This document shows, piece after piece, positions 54,676-64,000 of a stretch of DNA of 64,000 bases (position 1 is the stretch's first letter; each line of letters begins with the position of its first letter). Location of the stretch: positions 1 through 64,000 of the forward strand of contig JARIBI010000085.1 in assembly GCA_029257435.1 (NCBI GenBank), in the 5' to 3' direction. A program made the position numbers and the translations under genes. Origin of the DNA: Sporosarcina sp. GTDB taxonomy: Bacteria > Bacillota > Bacilli > Bacillales_A > Planococcaceae. Below the pieces are notes generated by a model that was not told the origin of the DNA, did no database searches, and worked only from the letters and a program-made list of their open reading frames with translations.

Positions 54676-55218
54676 ATGTTGGAAAAAGATATTCAAGAAG
54701 TTCTGATCTCTGAAGAACAACTGCAAGAAAAGGTAGCAGAACTTGGCAAGCAGTTAACGGAGGAATACCAAGACAAGTTTCCACTTGCTATTGGTGTATT
54801 AAAAGGCGCTTTGCCATTCATGAGTGATCTTATTAAACGGTTCGATGCATACATAGAACTCGATTTCATGGATGTTTCTAGCTATGGGAATGCAACAGTT
54901 TCTTCGGGCGAAGTTAAAATCATCAAAGACTTGAATGCGAGTGTAGAAGGCCGTGATATTTTAATCGTTGAAGATATTATTGACAGCGGAAAAACACTTA
55001 AGTATCTTGTAGAGCTATTTAAGTATCGTAAAGCGAAGTCGATTAAAATTGTAACGCTTCTAGACAAGCCGACAGGTCGTAAGGTTGATTTGAAAGCAGA
55101 CATGGTAGGCTTTGAAGTTCCGGATGCATTTGTAGTTGGATACGGACTTGACTACGCTGAAAAGTACCGCAATCTTCCATACATCGGTGTTTTGAAGAAA
55201 GAAATCTACACAACGTAA
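54676..55218 (+). CDS. hpt: Hypoxanthine-guanine phosphoribosyltransferase
   Basis: Salvages hypoxanthine and guanine to IMP/GMP. The 180-aa protein has the PRPP motif [14 protein letters not shown] near residue 96 and the substrate-binding [28 protein letters not shown]-terminus. AGGAGG precedes the ATG. Usually named hprT in B. subtilis, where TilS and HprT form a regulatory complex activating ftsH; the order tilS-hpt-ftsH is kept here. Confidence 0.97.
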   Translation: MLEKDIQEVLISEEQLQEKVAELGKQLTEEYQDKFPLAIGVLKGALPFMSDLIKRFDAYIELDFMDVSSYGNATVSSGEVKIIKDLNASVEGRDILIVEDIIDSGKTLKYLVELFKYRKAKSIKIVTLLDKPTGRKVDLKADMVGFEVPDAFVVGYGLDYAEKYRNLPYIGVLKKEIYTT

Positions 55219-55346
55219 GTGCTTTTTGGACCCTTTAAGAGACAAGTGTCATAAGGCTTTTTCTTAAGGCATTTTCTTTGTGATTCAAATTGCATATGTG
55301 ATAAGATTGTCAATAGTTTTCTGTTGAAGAAATGAGGAGGCTTGGG

Positions 55347-57344
55347 ATGAATCGAATATTTCGATACTTTCTATTATATGGGCTGATTTTTCTAGCGATC
55401 ATGGGAATCTTCAGTTCGCTGAACAATCCAAACCCAAAGATGGAAAAGATCCGTTATGACGAATTTCTCACAGCATTAGAACAAGAGAAAGTAGAGTCTG
55501 TCGAAATTCAGCCTGTCCAACTAGTGTTAGAAGTTAAAGGACATATGAAAAACGCGAAAGATGATGCAACTTTCACTACAAATGTTCCGATGAATGATGA
55601 GATGACAATGAACGATATTCGCGAACTTGCACTTGCGAAGCACGCGAAAGTAGAAATTTTGCCAGCGCCAGAAACAAGCGCTTGGGTTTCATTCTTTACC
55701 GGCCTAGTGCCATTTATCATTATCATCATCTTGTTCTTCTTCTTGTTGAACCAAGCTCAAGGTGGCGGTGGTGGCGGCAAGGTTATGAATTTCGGGAAAA
55801 GCAAAGCGAAATTGCATACCGATGACCGTAAGAAAGTGCGCTTTACAGATGTAGCAGGTGCGGATGAAGAGAAGCAGGAGCTCGTCGAAGTAGTCGATTT
55901 CCTGAAAGATCCTCGTAAATTCGCTGCCGTTGGTGCACGTATTCCTAAAGGTATCCTCCTTGTAGGACCTCCGGGTACGGGTAAAACTTTGCTGGCTCGT
56001 GCAGTTGCTGGTGAAGCGGGCGTTCCATTCTTCTCGATCTCAGGTTCTGATTTCGTTGAGATGTTTGTGGGTGTCGGAGCTTCACGTGTTCGTGACTTGT
56101 TTGAAAATGCTAAGAAAAATGCACCATGTATTATCTTCATCGATGAGATTGACGCTGTTGGACGTCAGCGTGGCGCAGGCCTTGGCGGCGGACACGATGA
56201 GCGCGAACAGACGTTGAACCAGTTGCTCGTTGAGATGGATGGTTTCGGCGAAAATGAAGGAATTATCATCGTAGCAGCGACAAACCGTCCGGATATTCTG
56301 GATCCTGCATTATTGCGTCCAGGTCGTTTTGACCGTCAAATCACTGTAGGCCGTCCAGATGTTAAGGGTCGTGAAGCGGTACTTAAAGTACACGCTCGCA
56401 ATAAGCCGCTTGACGAAACGGTTAATCTTAAAGCACTTGCACAACGGACACCAGGTTTCTCGGGTGCAGATTTAGAGAACCTCTTGAACGAATCAGCGCT
56501 TGTTGCTGCAAGACGCAACAAAACAACAATCGATATGTCGGACATCGACGAAGCGACCGACCGTGTTATTGCGGGTACCGCGAAAACAAGTCGAGTCATT
56601 TCTGAGAAAGAACGCAAGATTGTTGCGAACCACGAAGCGGGTCACGTTGTTGTCGGTCTTATGCTCGATGATGCAGAGATTGTACACAAAGTTACGATTG
56701 TACCTCGCGGGCAAGCAGGCGGCTACGCTGTCATGCTTCCTAAAGAAGACCGTTACTTCATGACGAAGCCGGAGCTCCTCGACAAAATCGCGGGACTTCT
56801 TGGCGGACGCGTATCGGAAGAAATTGTTCTTGGCGAAGTGTCTACAGGCGCTCACAATGACTTCCAGCGGGCAACCGGTATCGCGCGTTCCATGGTAACG
56901 GAGTACGGAATGAGTGATAAGCTCGGACCGATGCAGTTTGGGCAAGCACAAGGCGGAAACGTCTTCCTAGGCCGTGACTTCAATTCCGAACAGAATTATT
57001 CAGATTCGATTGCTTATGAAATTGACCAAGAAATGCAGTCGATTATCAAAGGTGAGTATGAGCGGACAAAACGGATTCTTACCGAAAACCGAAGCCTGCT
57101 CGATTTGATCGCGAAGACGCTTCTAGAAGTAGAAACGCTCGATGCAGAACAAATCAATCACTTGAAAGACCACGGTACACTTCCTGACCGCCCATATGAG
57201 CGTAAAGAAGTTGGCGAGGGTGCTGAAAGTGATGCGAATCCTGATGTTACCGGTGCTCCTGCAGATCCGTCTGTTGGCGATTTACCGAATAGCGAAGGAA
57301 CGAACGAGCCACTTGACTCGATTGATGAAAAACGAAGAGATTAA
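55347..57344 (+). CDS. ftsH: ATP-dependent zinc metalloprotease FtsH
   Basis: Membrane AAA+ protease that degrades misfolded membrane and regulatory proteins. The 665-aa protein has N-terminal membrane segments (about 6-26 and 115-140), Walker A GPPGTGKT (207-214), SRH region, and the zinc motif HEAGH (429-433). The Asp/Glu-rich C-tail is long (to residue 665), with no extra domain recognised. Start ATG 55347 follows AGGAGG; the ATG at 55332 is before that site and is rejected. Terminator at the end. Confidence 0.97.
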   Translation: MNRIFRYFLLYGLIFLAIMGIFSSLNNPNPKMEKIRYDEFLTALEQEKVESVEIQPVQLVLEVKGHMKNAKDDATFTTNVPMNDEMTMNDIRELALAKHAKVEILPAPETSAWVSFFTGLVPFIIIIILFFFLLNQAQGGGGGGKVMNFGKSKAKLHTDDRKKVRFTDVAGADEEKQELVEVVDFLKDPRKFAAVGARIPKGILLVGPPGTGKTLLARAVAGEAGVPFFSISGSDFVEMFVGVGASRVRDLFENAKKNAPCIIFIDEIDAVGRQRGAGLGGGHDEREQTLNQLLVEMDGFGENEGIIIVAATNRPDILDPALLRPGRFDRQITVGRPDVKGREAVLKVHARNKPLDETVNLKALAQRTPGFSGADLENLLNESALVAARRNKTTIDMSDIDEATDRVIAGTAKTSRVISEKERKIVANHEAGHVVVGLMLDDAEIVHKVTIVPRGQAGGYAVMLPKEDRYFMTKPELLDKIAGLLGGRVSEEIVLGEVSTGAHNDFQRATGIARSMVTEYGMSDKLGPMQFGQAQGGNVFLGRDFNSEQNYSDSIAYEIDQEMQSIIKGEYERTKRILTENRSLLDLIAKTLLEVETLDAEQINHLKDHGTLPDRPYERKEVGEGAESDANPDVTGAPADPSVGDLPNSEGTNEPLDSIDEKRRD

Positions 57345-57351
57345 TTATAAC

Positions 57352-57391
57352 CAGCTGACTGTCCGTCAAAAGACAGTCAGCTGTTTTTTTT
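57352..57391 (+). terminator. Terminator of ftsH
   Basis: CAGCTGACTGTC (57352-57363) pairs with GACAGTCAGCTG (57372-57383), followed by eight T. Confidence 0.92.
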
Positions 57392-57402
57392 GAAATGATT
57401 TG

Positions 57403-57411
57403 TGGTATGAT
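57403..57411 (+). promoter_or_regulatory. Extended -10 promoter of coaX operon
   Basis: TGGTATGAT: TG, one base, TATGAT (57406-57411). No -35 with good spacing is seen. It precedes coaX by about 40 bases. Confidence 0.5.
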
Positions 57412-57452
57412 GTGAGGGAAAAAAGACTATTGAGGTTAGTGGGGAATCAGTC

Positions 57453-58235
57453 ATGCTCTTAGTTTTAGATACAGGTAATACGAATATTGTACTCGGTGTC
57501 TATGAAGGTGCGGAGTTGAAGCATCATTGGCGGATGGAAACATACCGGCAAAAAACAGAAGACGAATATGCAATGCAAGTAAAGGCATTATTTTCGCATG
57601 TCGGTCTTGAGTTTACAGATATTACAGGTATTATCATTTCGTCTGTTGTACCGCCTGTAATGTTCCCGCTTGAACAAATGTGCAAAAAGTACTTCAATCA
57701 GGAGCCTGTCATCGTTGGCCCTGGCGTGAAAACGGGACTTAACATTAAATATGATAATCCAAGAGAAGTCGGTGCGGATCGAATCGTTAATGCGGTAGCT
57801 GCGATTCATGAATATGGCAGCCCGCTCATAATTGTCGATTTCGGTACAGCAACAACGTACTGTTACGTAAACGAACATGCGGAATACATGGGCGGTGCGA
57901 TTGCTCCTGGTATTAATATCTCGATGGAAGCGCTGTTCGACCGTGCTTCTAAACTGCCGCGAGTCGAACTGACCCGACCAGAACATGTGGTTGGAAAGAA
58001 TACTGTTTCTGCCATGCAAGCGGGTATTCTATATGGGTATGTAGGCCAAGTCGAAGGACTTGTCGGTCGGATGAAAGCGGAAAGTAAAAAGATGCCAACT
58101 GTTATTGCAACGGGTGGACTTGCTTCGCTTATCGGAAAAGAGACAGACGTGATCGATGTTGTGGATGACTATCTCACGTTAAAAGGTTTAAAACTGATTC
58201 ATGAACGTAACCAACAAGGAGAGAATGGTAAATGA
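57453..58235 (+). CDS. coaX: Type III pantothenate kinase
   Basis: First step of coenzyme A synthesis; the CoaX type is not feedback-inhibited by CoA. The 260-aa protein has the acetate-kinase-fold motif [15 protein letters not shown] (D6), [25 protein letters not shown], and [25 protein letters not shown]. Ends overlapping hslO by four bases (ATGA). Starts the coaX-hslO-yacD operon. Confidence 0.96.
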   Translation: MLLVLDTGNTNIVLGVYEGAELKHHWRMETYRQKTEDEYAMQVKALFSHVGLEFTDITGIIISSVVPPVMFPLEQMCKKYFNQEPVIVGPGVKTGLNIKYDNPREVGADRIVNAVAAIHEYGSPLIIVDFGTATTYCYVNEHAEYMGGAIAPGINISMEALFDRASKLPRVELTRPEHVVGKNTVSAMQAGILYGYVGQVEGLVGRMKAESKKMPTVIATGGLASLIGKETDVIDVVDDYLTLKGLKLIHERNQQGENGK

Positions 58236-59119
58236 ATGATTATCTAATAAAAGCGTTAGCATTTGACGGTACAATCCGGGCGTATGCTACGCGAACTACT
58301 GAAGCTGTGGGTGAAATGCAGCGCCGCCACTATTCTTGGCCAACTGCAACGGCTGCGATAGGCCGTACTATGAGTGCGACTGTCATGATGGGTGCAATGA
58401 TGAAAGGCGAGGACAAGCTGACGGTGAAAGTGGACGGAAATGGCCCGCTTGGCGCAATTGTGTCAGATGCCGATGCAAAAGGACATATTCGCGGATATGC
58501 GCTGAATCCACAAACACACTTCGATCTGAATGCACACGGGAAATTGGATGTCCGCCGCGCTGTAGGAACGGAAGGAATGCTCACAGTCGTAAAGGATCTT
58601 GGATTGCGGGATATGTTCACCGGACAAACCCCGATCATTTCTGGAGAAATTGCAGAAGACTTCACGCAGTATTTTGTTGTCTCGGAGCAAGTCCCTTCTG
58701 CTGTTGCACTCGGAGTACTCGTTAATCCGGATAACACCGTAAAAGCTTCTGGCGGATTCATTCTTCAAGTGATGCCTGGCGCAACGGACGAAACAATTAC
58801 GGAATTGGAGCGGCGTATTAGTCAGATGGAACCGATCTCTAAAATGATCGACCGCGGACTGACTCCAGAAGAGGTTTTGGAAGAAGTTCTTGGGAAAGAA
58901 AATGTCCGAGTCGTCGACCAAATGGAAGTCAGCTTTGATTGTAACTGCTCAAAAGAACGTTTCGGGACTGCGATTAAGAGCTTAGGGGAAGAAGAAATCA
59001 ATTCGATGATGAATGAAGATGGTCAGGCCGAGGCGGAATGTCATTTCTGCCTGGAAAAATACATCTATTCAAAAGAAGAGTTAAAGGAATTTGTCGATGA
59101 AATCCGGTCTGGATCGTAA
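58232..59119 (+). CDS. hslO: Redox-regulated chaperone Hsp33
   Basis: Chaperone activated by oxidation and unfolding (295 aa). The C-terminal zinc centre has C237-x-C239 ([10 protein letters not shown]) and C270-x2-C273 (CHFCLEKY). N-terminal substrate domain [16 protein letters not shown] and [22 protein letters not shown]. The ATG overlaps coaX. The last codons overlap yacD by 23 bases. Confidence 0.97.
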   Translation: MNDYLIKALAFDGTIRAYATRTTEAVGEMQRRHYSWPTATAAIGRTMSATVMMGAMMKGEDKLTVKVDGNGPLGAIVSDADAKGHIRGYALNPQTHFDLNAHGKLDVRRAVGTEGMLTVVKDLGLRDMFTGQTPIISGEIAEDFTQYFVVSEQVPSAVALGVLVNPDNTVKASGGFILQVMPGATDETITELERRISQMEPISKMIDRGLTPEEVLEEVLGKENVRVVDQMEVSFDCNCSKERFGTAIKSLGEEEINSMMNEDGQAEAECHFCLEKYIYSKEELKEFVDEIRSGS

Positions 59120-60029
59120 TCGCGGAGTGAACGAGCCTCAGAAACGACGATTAAAAACAAAACCTCTCGTTCTGGTGATTGCGATTTTAGCACTGGGCAA
59201 TCTGTTTTGGTTCATTGGCTGGCTCATTCCTGATAAAGCGGAAAGCCCATTCCAAGCGGGTGAAGAAGTGGCGTCTGTTGCCGGGAAACCAATCAAGCGT
59301 GAAGAATGGATGACGGCAATGGAAAAAAAGGTAGGCCGTGAAGTGTTGCTTGACTTAGTGAATGATAAAGTCATGGAAACGGCTGCAAAGGAATACAAGA
59401 TCGATGTCTCCGATGAAGACATCGACCGCGAGTTAGCGTTACTTTCTTCCATTGATGGAAAAGCGTATACTGGTCTGGATGCAGATCAAATGCGCAGGAA
59501 GGTACGTTCTGAGCTCATTTTAAACCGTGTGCTGACGAAAGATATTGTAATTAAAGATAAAGCCGTAAAAGATTATTACAAAGAGAATGAGGATCAGTTC
59601 GAAATTCCAACGACATACCGGACTTCTTTGCTAGTGGCGTCTACGGATTCGGAGGCGAAGCAAGCGCTCAAAGAATTGAAAGGCGGTTCAAGTTTTGACG
59701 TTCTCGCGAAAGAACGTTCAATTGAGTCATCCTCCGCTTCTATTGGCGGCGATATCGGGTATATAAGCAGTCGCACGGAAGAAATTGACCCAGCTATTTT
59801 AAGCGCAGCAGAAAAGCTGAAAAAAGATGGTGTAAGCGACGTATTTAAACTTGCAGATGGTACGTATGCGATTGTTGAAGTGGGCGATGTTCTTAAAGGG
59901 CGTTCATTTAAACTGAAAGAGGTTAAAGAACATATACGCAGTGAACTGGCTCTGCAGCAACTCTCCCAAGCGGTTACACCGGAAACATTCTGGAAAGAGT
60001 TCGATGCGCACTGGTTTTATGGAAAGTAA
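59097..60029 (+). CDS. yacD: Foldase-like peptidyl-prolyl isomerase (YacD/PrsA-like)
   Basis: Membrane-anchored protein of 310 aa. Basic N-terminus then a membrane helix at 23-44. A SurA-like N-domain is followed by a parvulin-type rotamase region (about residues 160-255), visible in [45 protein letters not shown] at 59097 ([10 protein letters not shown]) follows AAAGGAA; TTG 59091 is less likely. Overlaps hslO. Extracytoplasmic folding role inferred from PrsA homology. Confidence 0.9.
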   Translation: MKSGLDRNRGVNEPQKRRLKTKPLVLVIAILALGNLFWFIGWLIPDKAESPFQAGEEVASVAGKPIKREEWMTAMEKKVGREVLLDLVNDKVMETAAKEYKIDVSDEDIDRELALLSSIDGKAYTGLDADQMRRKVRSELILNRVLTKDIVIKDKAVKDYYKENEDQFEIPTTYRTSLLVASTDSEAKQALKELKGGSSFDVLAKERSIESSSASIGGDIGYISSRTEEIDPAILSAAEKLKKDGVSDVFKLADGTYAIVEVGDVLKGRSFKLKEVKEHIRSELALQQLSQAVTPETFWKEFDAHWFYGK

Positions 60030-60058
60030 AAGCTTCGCTCATGCAGCGGAGCTTTTTT
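60027..60058 (+). terminator. Terminator after yacD
   Basis: AAAGCTTCGCT pairs with AGCGGAGCTTT (one G-T) around ATGC, then TTTTA. Confidence 0.85.
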
Positions 60059-60083
60059 ACGCGTTGCCGTAGATTTGTATAGT

Positions 60084-60113
60084 TTGACAAACGGCACATT
60101 CCTCTTGTAAACT
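60084..60113 (+). promoter_or_regulatory. Sigma-A promoter of cysK
   Basis: TTGACA (60084-60089), 18-base spacer, TAAACT (60108-60113) with a TTG just upstream. The leader contains no clear S-box. Confidence 0.7.
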
Positions 60114-60161
60114 GAATACATTATAAAACCTACCTATTAACTAGGGATTGGAGTGTTGGAA

Positions 60162-61088
60162 ATGAAGAAAGTAGGAAACTCTGTTGCGGATTTAGTCGGT
60201 CAAACGCCTTTGGTAAAGTTGAATCGCCTGACAGGCCCGAATGACGCGGATGTCTATTTAAAACTAGAATACTTCAACCCGGGCTCCAGCGTGAAAGACC
60301 GTATTGCATTAGCGATGATTCAAGCGGCTGAAAAATCAGGGGAGCTGCAAGAAGGGGGTACCTTGATTGAACCCACGAGTGGGAATACTGGGATCGGACT
60401 TGCAATGATTGCGGCTGCTAAAGGGTATAAAGCGGTCCTTGTAATGCCGGATACAATGAGTCTTGAACGCAGAAACTTGTTGCGTGCATACGGAGCGAAT
60501 CTTATTTTAACGCCTGGAGCTGAAGGGATGAAAGGTGCTATTGCAAAATCGGAGCAGTTGTCTAAAGAAAACGGATGGTTCCTTCCGCAGCAATTTAATA
60601 ATGAAGCAAACCCGGAAGTGCACCGCCTCACAACTGGCCCTGAAATTGCAGATGCACTCGACCGTGTAGATGCATTTGTATCCGCAGTAGGCACTGGCGG
60701 TACGATTACTGGAGTCGGAAGTGTGTTAAAAGAACGGTTCCCTGATGTGAAAATTATTGCTGTTGAACCGACAGATTCGCCTGTACTTTCAGGAGGGCAG
60801 CCTGGACCGCACAAAATCCAAGGGATCGGCGCAGGGTTTATTCCAGAAGTGCTGGATACAGATGTCTATGACGAAATTACACTAGTGACGAATGATGAAT
60901 CTTATGAATACGCACGCAAGATGGCGAAGGAAGAAGGTATTCTAGGCGGGGTTTCGTCTGGAGCAGCTGTGTTTGCGGCACTGAAAGCAGCGAAGGAACT
61001 AGGTAAAGGGAAAACGGTTGTTGCGATTTTGGCTTCGAATGGGGAACGGTACTTAAGCACACCGCTCTATCAGTTTGAAGAAGAGTAA
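60162..61088 (+). CDS. cysK: Cysteine synthase A (O-acetylserine sulfhydrylase)
   Basis: Makes cysteine from O-acetylserine and sulfide; also moonlights in cysteine regulation with CymR. The 308-aa protein has PLP lysine K45 in [12 protein letters not shown], the substrate loop [12 protein letters not shown], and [21 protein letters not shown] 60162 follows GGAGTG; TTG 60153 is unsupported. A good sigma-A promoter lies 49 bases upstream. Terminator follows. Confidence 0.97.
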   Translation: MKKVGNSVADLVGQTPLVKLNRLTGPNDADVYLKLEYFNPGSSVKDRIALAMIQAAEKSGELQEGGTLIEPTSGNTGIGLAMIAAAKGYKAVLVMPDTMSLERRNLLRAYGANLILTPGAEGMKGAIAKSEQLSKENGWFLPQQFNNEANPEVHRLTTGPEIADALDRVDAFVSAVGTGGTITGVGSVLKERFPDVKIIAVEPTDSPVLSGGQPGPHKIQGIGAGFIPEVLDTDVYDEITLVTNDESYEYARKMAKEEGILGGVSSGAAVFAALKAAKELGKGKTVVAILASNGERYLSTPLYQFEEE

Positions 61089-61099
61089 TGAAGATTCAA

Positions 61100-61128
61100 G
61101 GGGGGAGCATAAATGCTTCCTCTTTTTT
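61100..61128 (+). terminator. Terminator after cysK
   Basis: GGGGAGCAT pairs with ATGCTTCC, then TCTTTTTTA. Confidence 0.8.
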
Positions 61129-61218
61129 ATATCGTTCCAGTGGGAAAATGAGAGAGTAACCGGTAAACTGATACAAAAAGCTGTTTGAGGATGAATGGCA
61201 AGGAAGGGAATGTACATA

Positions 61219-62070
61219 ATGGAATTGGATTATGCTAAAGCACCGTATCGGCTGGGCGGGACGGATATCGACTTTTCCAAGGAAACGGTTGTTATGGGGA
61301 TATTGAATGTGACACCGGATTCCTTTTCAGATGGCGGGAAATTCAGCGAAACGGACGCGGCCCTTCTTCGTGCGGCAGAAATGCTAAAGGACGGAGCGAA
61401 AATAATTGATGTAGGCGGAGAATCTACACGGCCTGGTCATACACCGGTTTCGTTAGAGGAAGAACTGGAACGCACAATACCGATGATAGAAGTGCTCTCA
61501 AAAGAGCTGGATTGTGTAATTTCAATTGATACATATAAAGCGGCCGTCGCGGAAGAAGCGATGAAAGCGGGTGCTCACATTGTTAATGACGTATGGGGAG
61601 CTAAGCGTGAGCCGCGGATTGCGGATGTTGCGAAACAGTACGGTGCTCCAATTATATTAATGCATAATAGAGAACAAGCTATCTATAACGGGAACTTTGA
61701 GGATGAATTTCTGGCAGATATTGAAGGGAGTATTGCGATTGCGCGTGAAGCCGGTATAGAAGAACGCAATATTTGGCTGGATCCCGGGATTGGATTTGCG
61801 AAAGACTTGTCAGAGAACATAGAAGCTATGCAAAGTCTGGACAGGCTTTCGGCGCTTGGTTATCCTGTGCTGCTCGGGACATCCAGGAAGTCATTGATCG
61901 GGAAAGTATTGGACCTGCCTGTTGAAGAACGAATGGAAGGGACGGGGGCAACCGTTTGCTATGGCATCGAACATGGCTGTCATATTGTACGCGTCCACGA
62001 CGTGAAGGCGATTGCTCGAATGGTGCACATGATGGATGTGCTGACAGGTAAACGGAAAATTACGATCTAG
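61219..62070 (+). CDS. folP: Dihydropteroate synthase
   Basis: Condenses p-aminobenzoate with the pterin pyrophosphate in folate synthesis; target of sulfonamides. About 283 aa. The ATG 61219 follows AAGGAAGGG by ten bases; 61195 and 61210 are other in-frame starts. GILNVTPDSFSDGG (28-40) and VDVGGESTRPG loops are complete, with later SIDTYKA, NDVWGA and GTSRKS motifs. Immediately upstream B. subtilis has pabB-pabA-pabC; here they are missing, so p-aminobenzoate synthesis must be encoded elsewhere or imported. folB starts 11 bases after the stop. Confidence 0.95.
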   Translation: MELDYAKAPYRLGGTDIDFSKETVVMGILNVTPDSFSDGGKFSETDAALLRAAEMLKDGAKIIDVGGESTRPGHTPVSLEEELERTIPMIEVLSKELDCVISIDTYKAAVAEEAMKAGAHIVNDVWGAKREPRIADVAKQYGAPIILMHNREQAIYNGNFEDEFLADIEGSIAIAREAGIEERNIWLDPGIGFAKDLSENIEAMQSLDRLSALGYPVLLGTSRKSLIGKVLDLPVEERMEGTGATVCYGIEHGCHIVRVHDVKAIARMVHMMDVLTGKRKITI

Positions 62071-62081
62071 GGGGAACGCAG

Positions 62082-62450
62082 ATGGACTTTATACATTTGA
62101 ATGAAATGCAATTTTATGGCTACCACGGAGCACTTGCTGAAGAAACGGTACTTGGACAAAGGTTTACAGTTTCTGTATCAATGGCTATCGATTTAGCGGA
62201 AGCTGGAACAACTGATAATTTATCTAAAACGGTGAACTATGCGGAAGCTTATTCCGTTGTTCAGTCTATTGTTGAAGGAGAGCCCGTTAAACTCATTGAA
62301 ACGGTCGCTGAACGGATCGCTGGTAAACTGCTTGAAGATTACCAGGCTCGAGTATCAGGTGTTCGAGTGCTGATTGTGAAGCCGGATCCTCCGATTCCTG
62401 GGCATTACTCGTCTGTGTCGGTAGAAATTGAACGAGGTCGGTTATCATGA
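62082..62450 (+). CDS. folB: Dihydroneopterin aldolase
   Basis: Converts dihydroneopterin to hydroxymethyl-dihydropterin. 122 aa. Motifs include LNEMQFYGYHGALAEET with the catalytic tyrosine/glutamate and VNYAEAYSVVQSIVEG, KLIETVAERIAGKLL. GGGGGAAC precedes the ATG. The last codons overlap folK by four bases (ATGA). Confidence 0.96.
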   Translation: MDFIHLNEMQFYGYHGALAEETVLGQRFTVSVSMAIDLAEAGTTDNLSKTVNYAEAYSVVQSIVEGEPVKLIETVAERIAGKLLEDYQARVSGVRVLIVKPDPPIPGHYSSVSVEIERGRLS

Positions 62451-62938
62451 ATACGGCGTTTATATCCATCGGAACGAACATGGGGGATCGTGAAGAATTT
62501 TTGAATCGGGCAGTTACTTCTCTGTGCGCTGCAGAAGGAATTGAAACGGTTGAAAGGTCATCTATCTATGAGACTGCGCCTGTAGGAGTGACAGACCAGG
62601 CGGATTTTTTAAATGTAGTTGTCCGTGTAAAGACTGTGTTAACGCCTTTTGAGTTATTGACGGAGTGCCAGCGGATTGAGAGCGAGCTGGGCCGAGTGAG
62701 GACAATACGCTGGGGGCCGAGAACAGCAGATCTCGACATCTTGCTGTATAATGACGACAGTATTGACTCGGAGACACTTACTATTCCGCATCCCCGAATG
62801 CAGGAAAGGGCTTTTGTGTTAATCCCGTTAACGGAACTGGCGCCAGAATGTATAAATTCTATTACAGGCCGTCCATTCCATGAAGAGCAGGCGATGCAAG
62901 ATGGTGGAGTAGAGTTGTGGAAATCATATAGAGAATAA
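62447..62938 (+). CDS. folK: 2-amino-4-hydroxy-6-hydroxymethyldihydropteridine pyrophosphokinase
   Basis: Activates the pterin for FolP. 163 aa with AFISIGTNMGDREEFLNRAV, SIYETAPVG, FLNVVVRVKT and the metal motif WGPRTADLDILLYND. Overlaps folB. Together folP-folB-folK form the compact folate end of the cluster. Folowing genes of B. subtilis (yazB, dusB) are missing; lysS follows directly. Confidence 0.96.
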   Translation: MNTAFISIGTNMGDREEFLNRAVTSLCAAEGIETVERSSIYETAPVGVTDQADFLNVVVRVKTVLTPFELLTECQRIESELGRVRTIRWGPRTADLDILLYNDDSIDSETLTIPHPRMQERAFVLIPLTELAPECINSITGRPFHEEQAMQDGGVELWKSYRE

Positions 62939-63041
62939 TTGAGTAATGCGGACTTCTGTGGCGGGATATTTTAGACGCTGCTGGTAGTAATAACGGGCAA
63001 TAAACAAGTGATATCTGGAAGAGCTATGTAATTGGTTTTAT

Positions 63042-63068
63042 AAAGCCGCTTATACAGCGGCTTTTTTT
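63042..63068 (+). terminator. Terminator after folK
   Basis: AAAGCCGCT (63042-63050) pairs with AGCGGCTTT (63056-63064), followed by TTTTT. Confidence 0.9.
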
Positions 63069-63092
63069 ACTTGCTAAGATTGTGTACAATAG

Positions 63093-64000
<908 letters not shown>

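Noticed and set aside
55332-55346. Five-codon N-terminal extension of ftsH
   Set aside because: The AGGAGG ribosome site lies inside it, so translation starts at 55347.

Overview
The window is a chromosomal segment of a spore-forming member of the Bacillales. Gene order from dnaX to lysS follows the Bacillus subtilis origin-proximal region almost gene for gene, and sporulation genes are present (bofA, sspF, spoVG, fin, spoVT, yabP, yabQ, spoIIE). The overall style of the proteins suggests Planococcaceae (Sporosarcina-like), but that placement is an impression and was not tested. No prophage, CRISPR array or intact insertion sequence was seen.

Left arm (1 to about 5.5 kb): an AT-richer accessory region. 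It holds the tail of an unidentified protein, an orphan hypothetical gene, a minus-strand operon copC-copD-bdbD-bdbC (copper-binding and copper-membrane proteins plus a thiol-disulfide oxidase pair), and a divergent ArsR-family sensor with CmtR-like cysteines. The sensor is followed by a frame-broken, cysteine-pair-rich remnant and a secreted hypothetical protein. Two inverted-repeat operators lie in the two divergent promoters between copC and the regulator.

5.6-10.5 kb: threonine biosynthesis, with an aspartokinase divergent from hom-thrC-thrB. Then come tRNA-Ser(UGA) on the minus strand and the long Bacillus-type SRP RNA (scRNA).

11.3-22 kb: replication and RNA-maintenance genes: dnaX, ebfC, recR, yaaL, bofA, a YaaO-type decarboxylase, tmk, darA, yaaR, holB, ricT, yabA, yabB, yazA, rsmI, and convergent abrB. 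From 22.4 to 26.5 kb a SAM-riboswitch-controlled methionine importer (metN, permease, metQ) and an M20 amidohydrolase lie between abrB and metS, unlike B. subtilis.

26.8-48.1 kb: metS, tatD, yabE/rpfB-like, rnmV, rsmA, veg, sspF, ispE, purR, ridA, spoVG, glmU, prs, ctc, pth, fin, mfd, spoVT, a SpoVB/MurJ-type flippase gene, yabN and rqcP. 48.2-64 kb: yabP, yabQ, divIC, yabR, tRNA-Met (minus), spoIIE, tilS, hpt, ftsH, coaX, hslO, a yacD-like foldase gene, cysK, folP, folB, folK and the 5' part of lysS, which runs off the end. Compared with B. subtilis I do not find rrnA/csfB/xpaC/yaaN, yabG, yabS/yabT, pabB/pabA/pabC or the genes between folK and lysS.

Many promoters can be read directly: near-consensus sigma-A boxes for scRNA, both tRNAs, abrB, metN, rpfB, veg (tandem), glmU and yabR, and alternative-sigma-like boxes before ctc (B), fin (F), spoVT and sspF (G), yabP (E) and spoVG (H). 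The most unusual signals are the two-operator divergent metal/redox locus, the broken Cys-pair gene, a degenerate 20-bp tandem repeat before tRNA-Met/spoIIE and a three-hairpin leader upstream of yabR.
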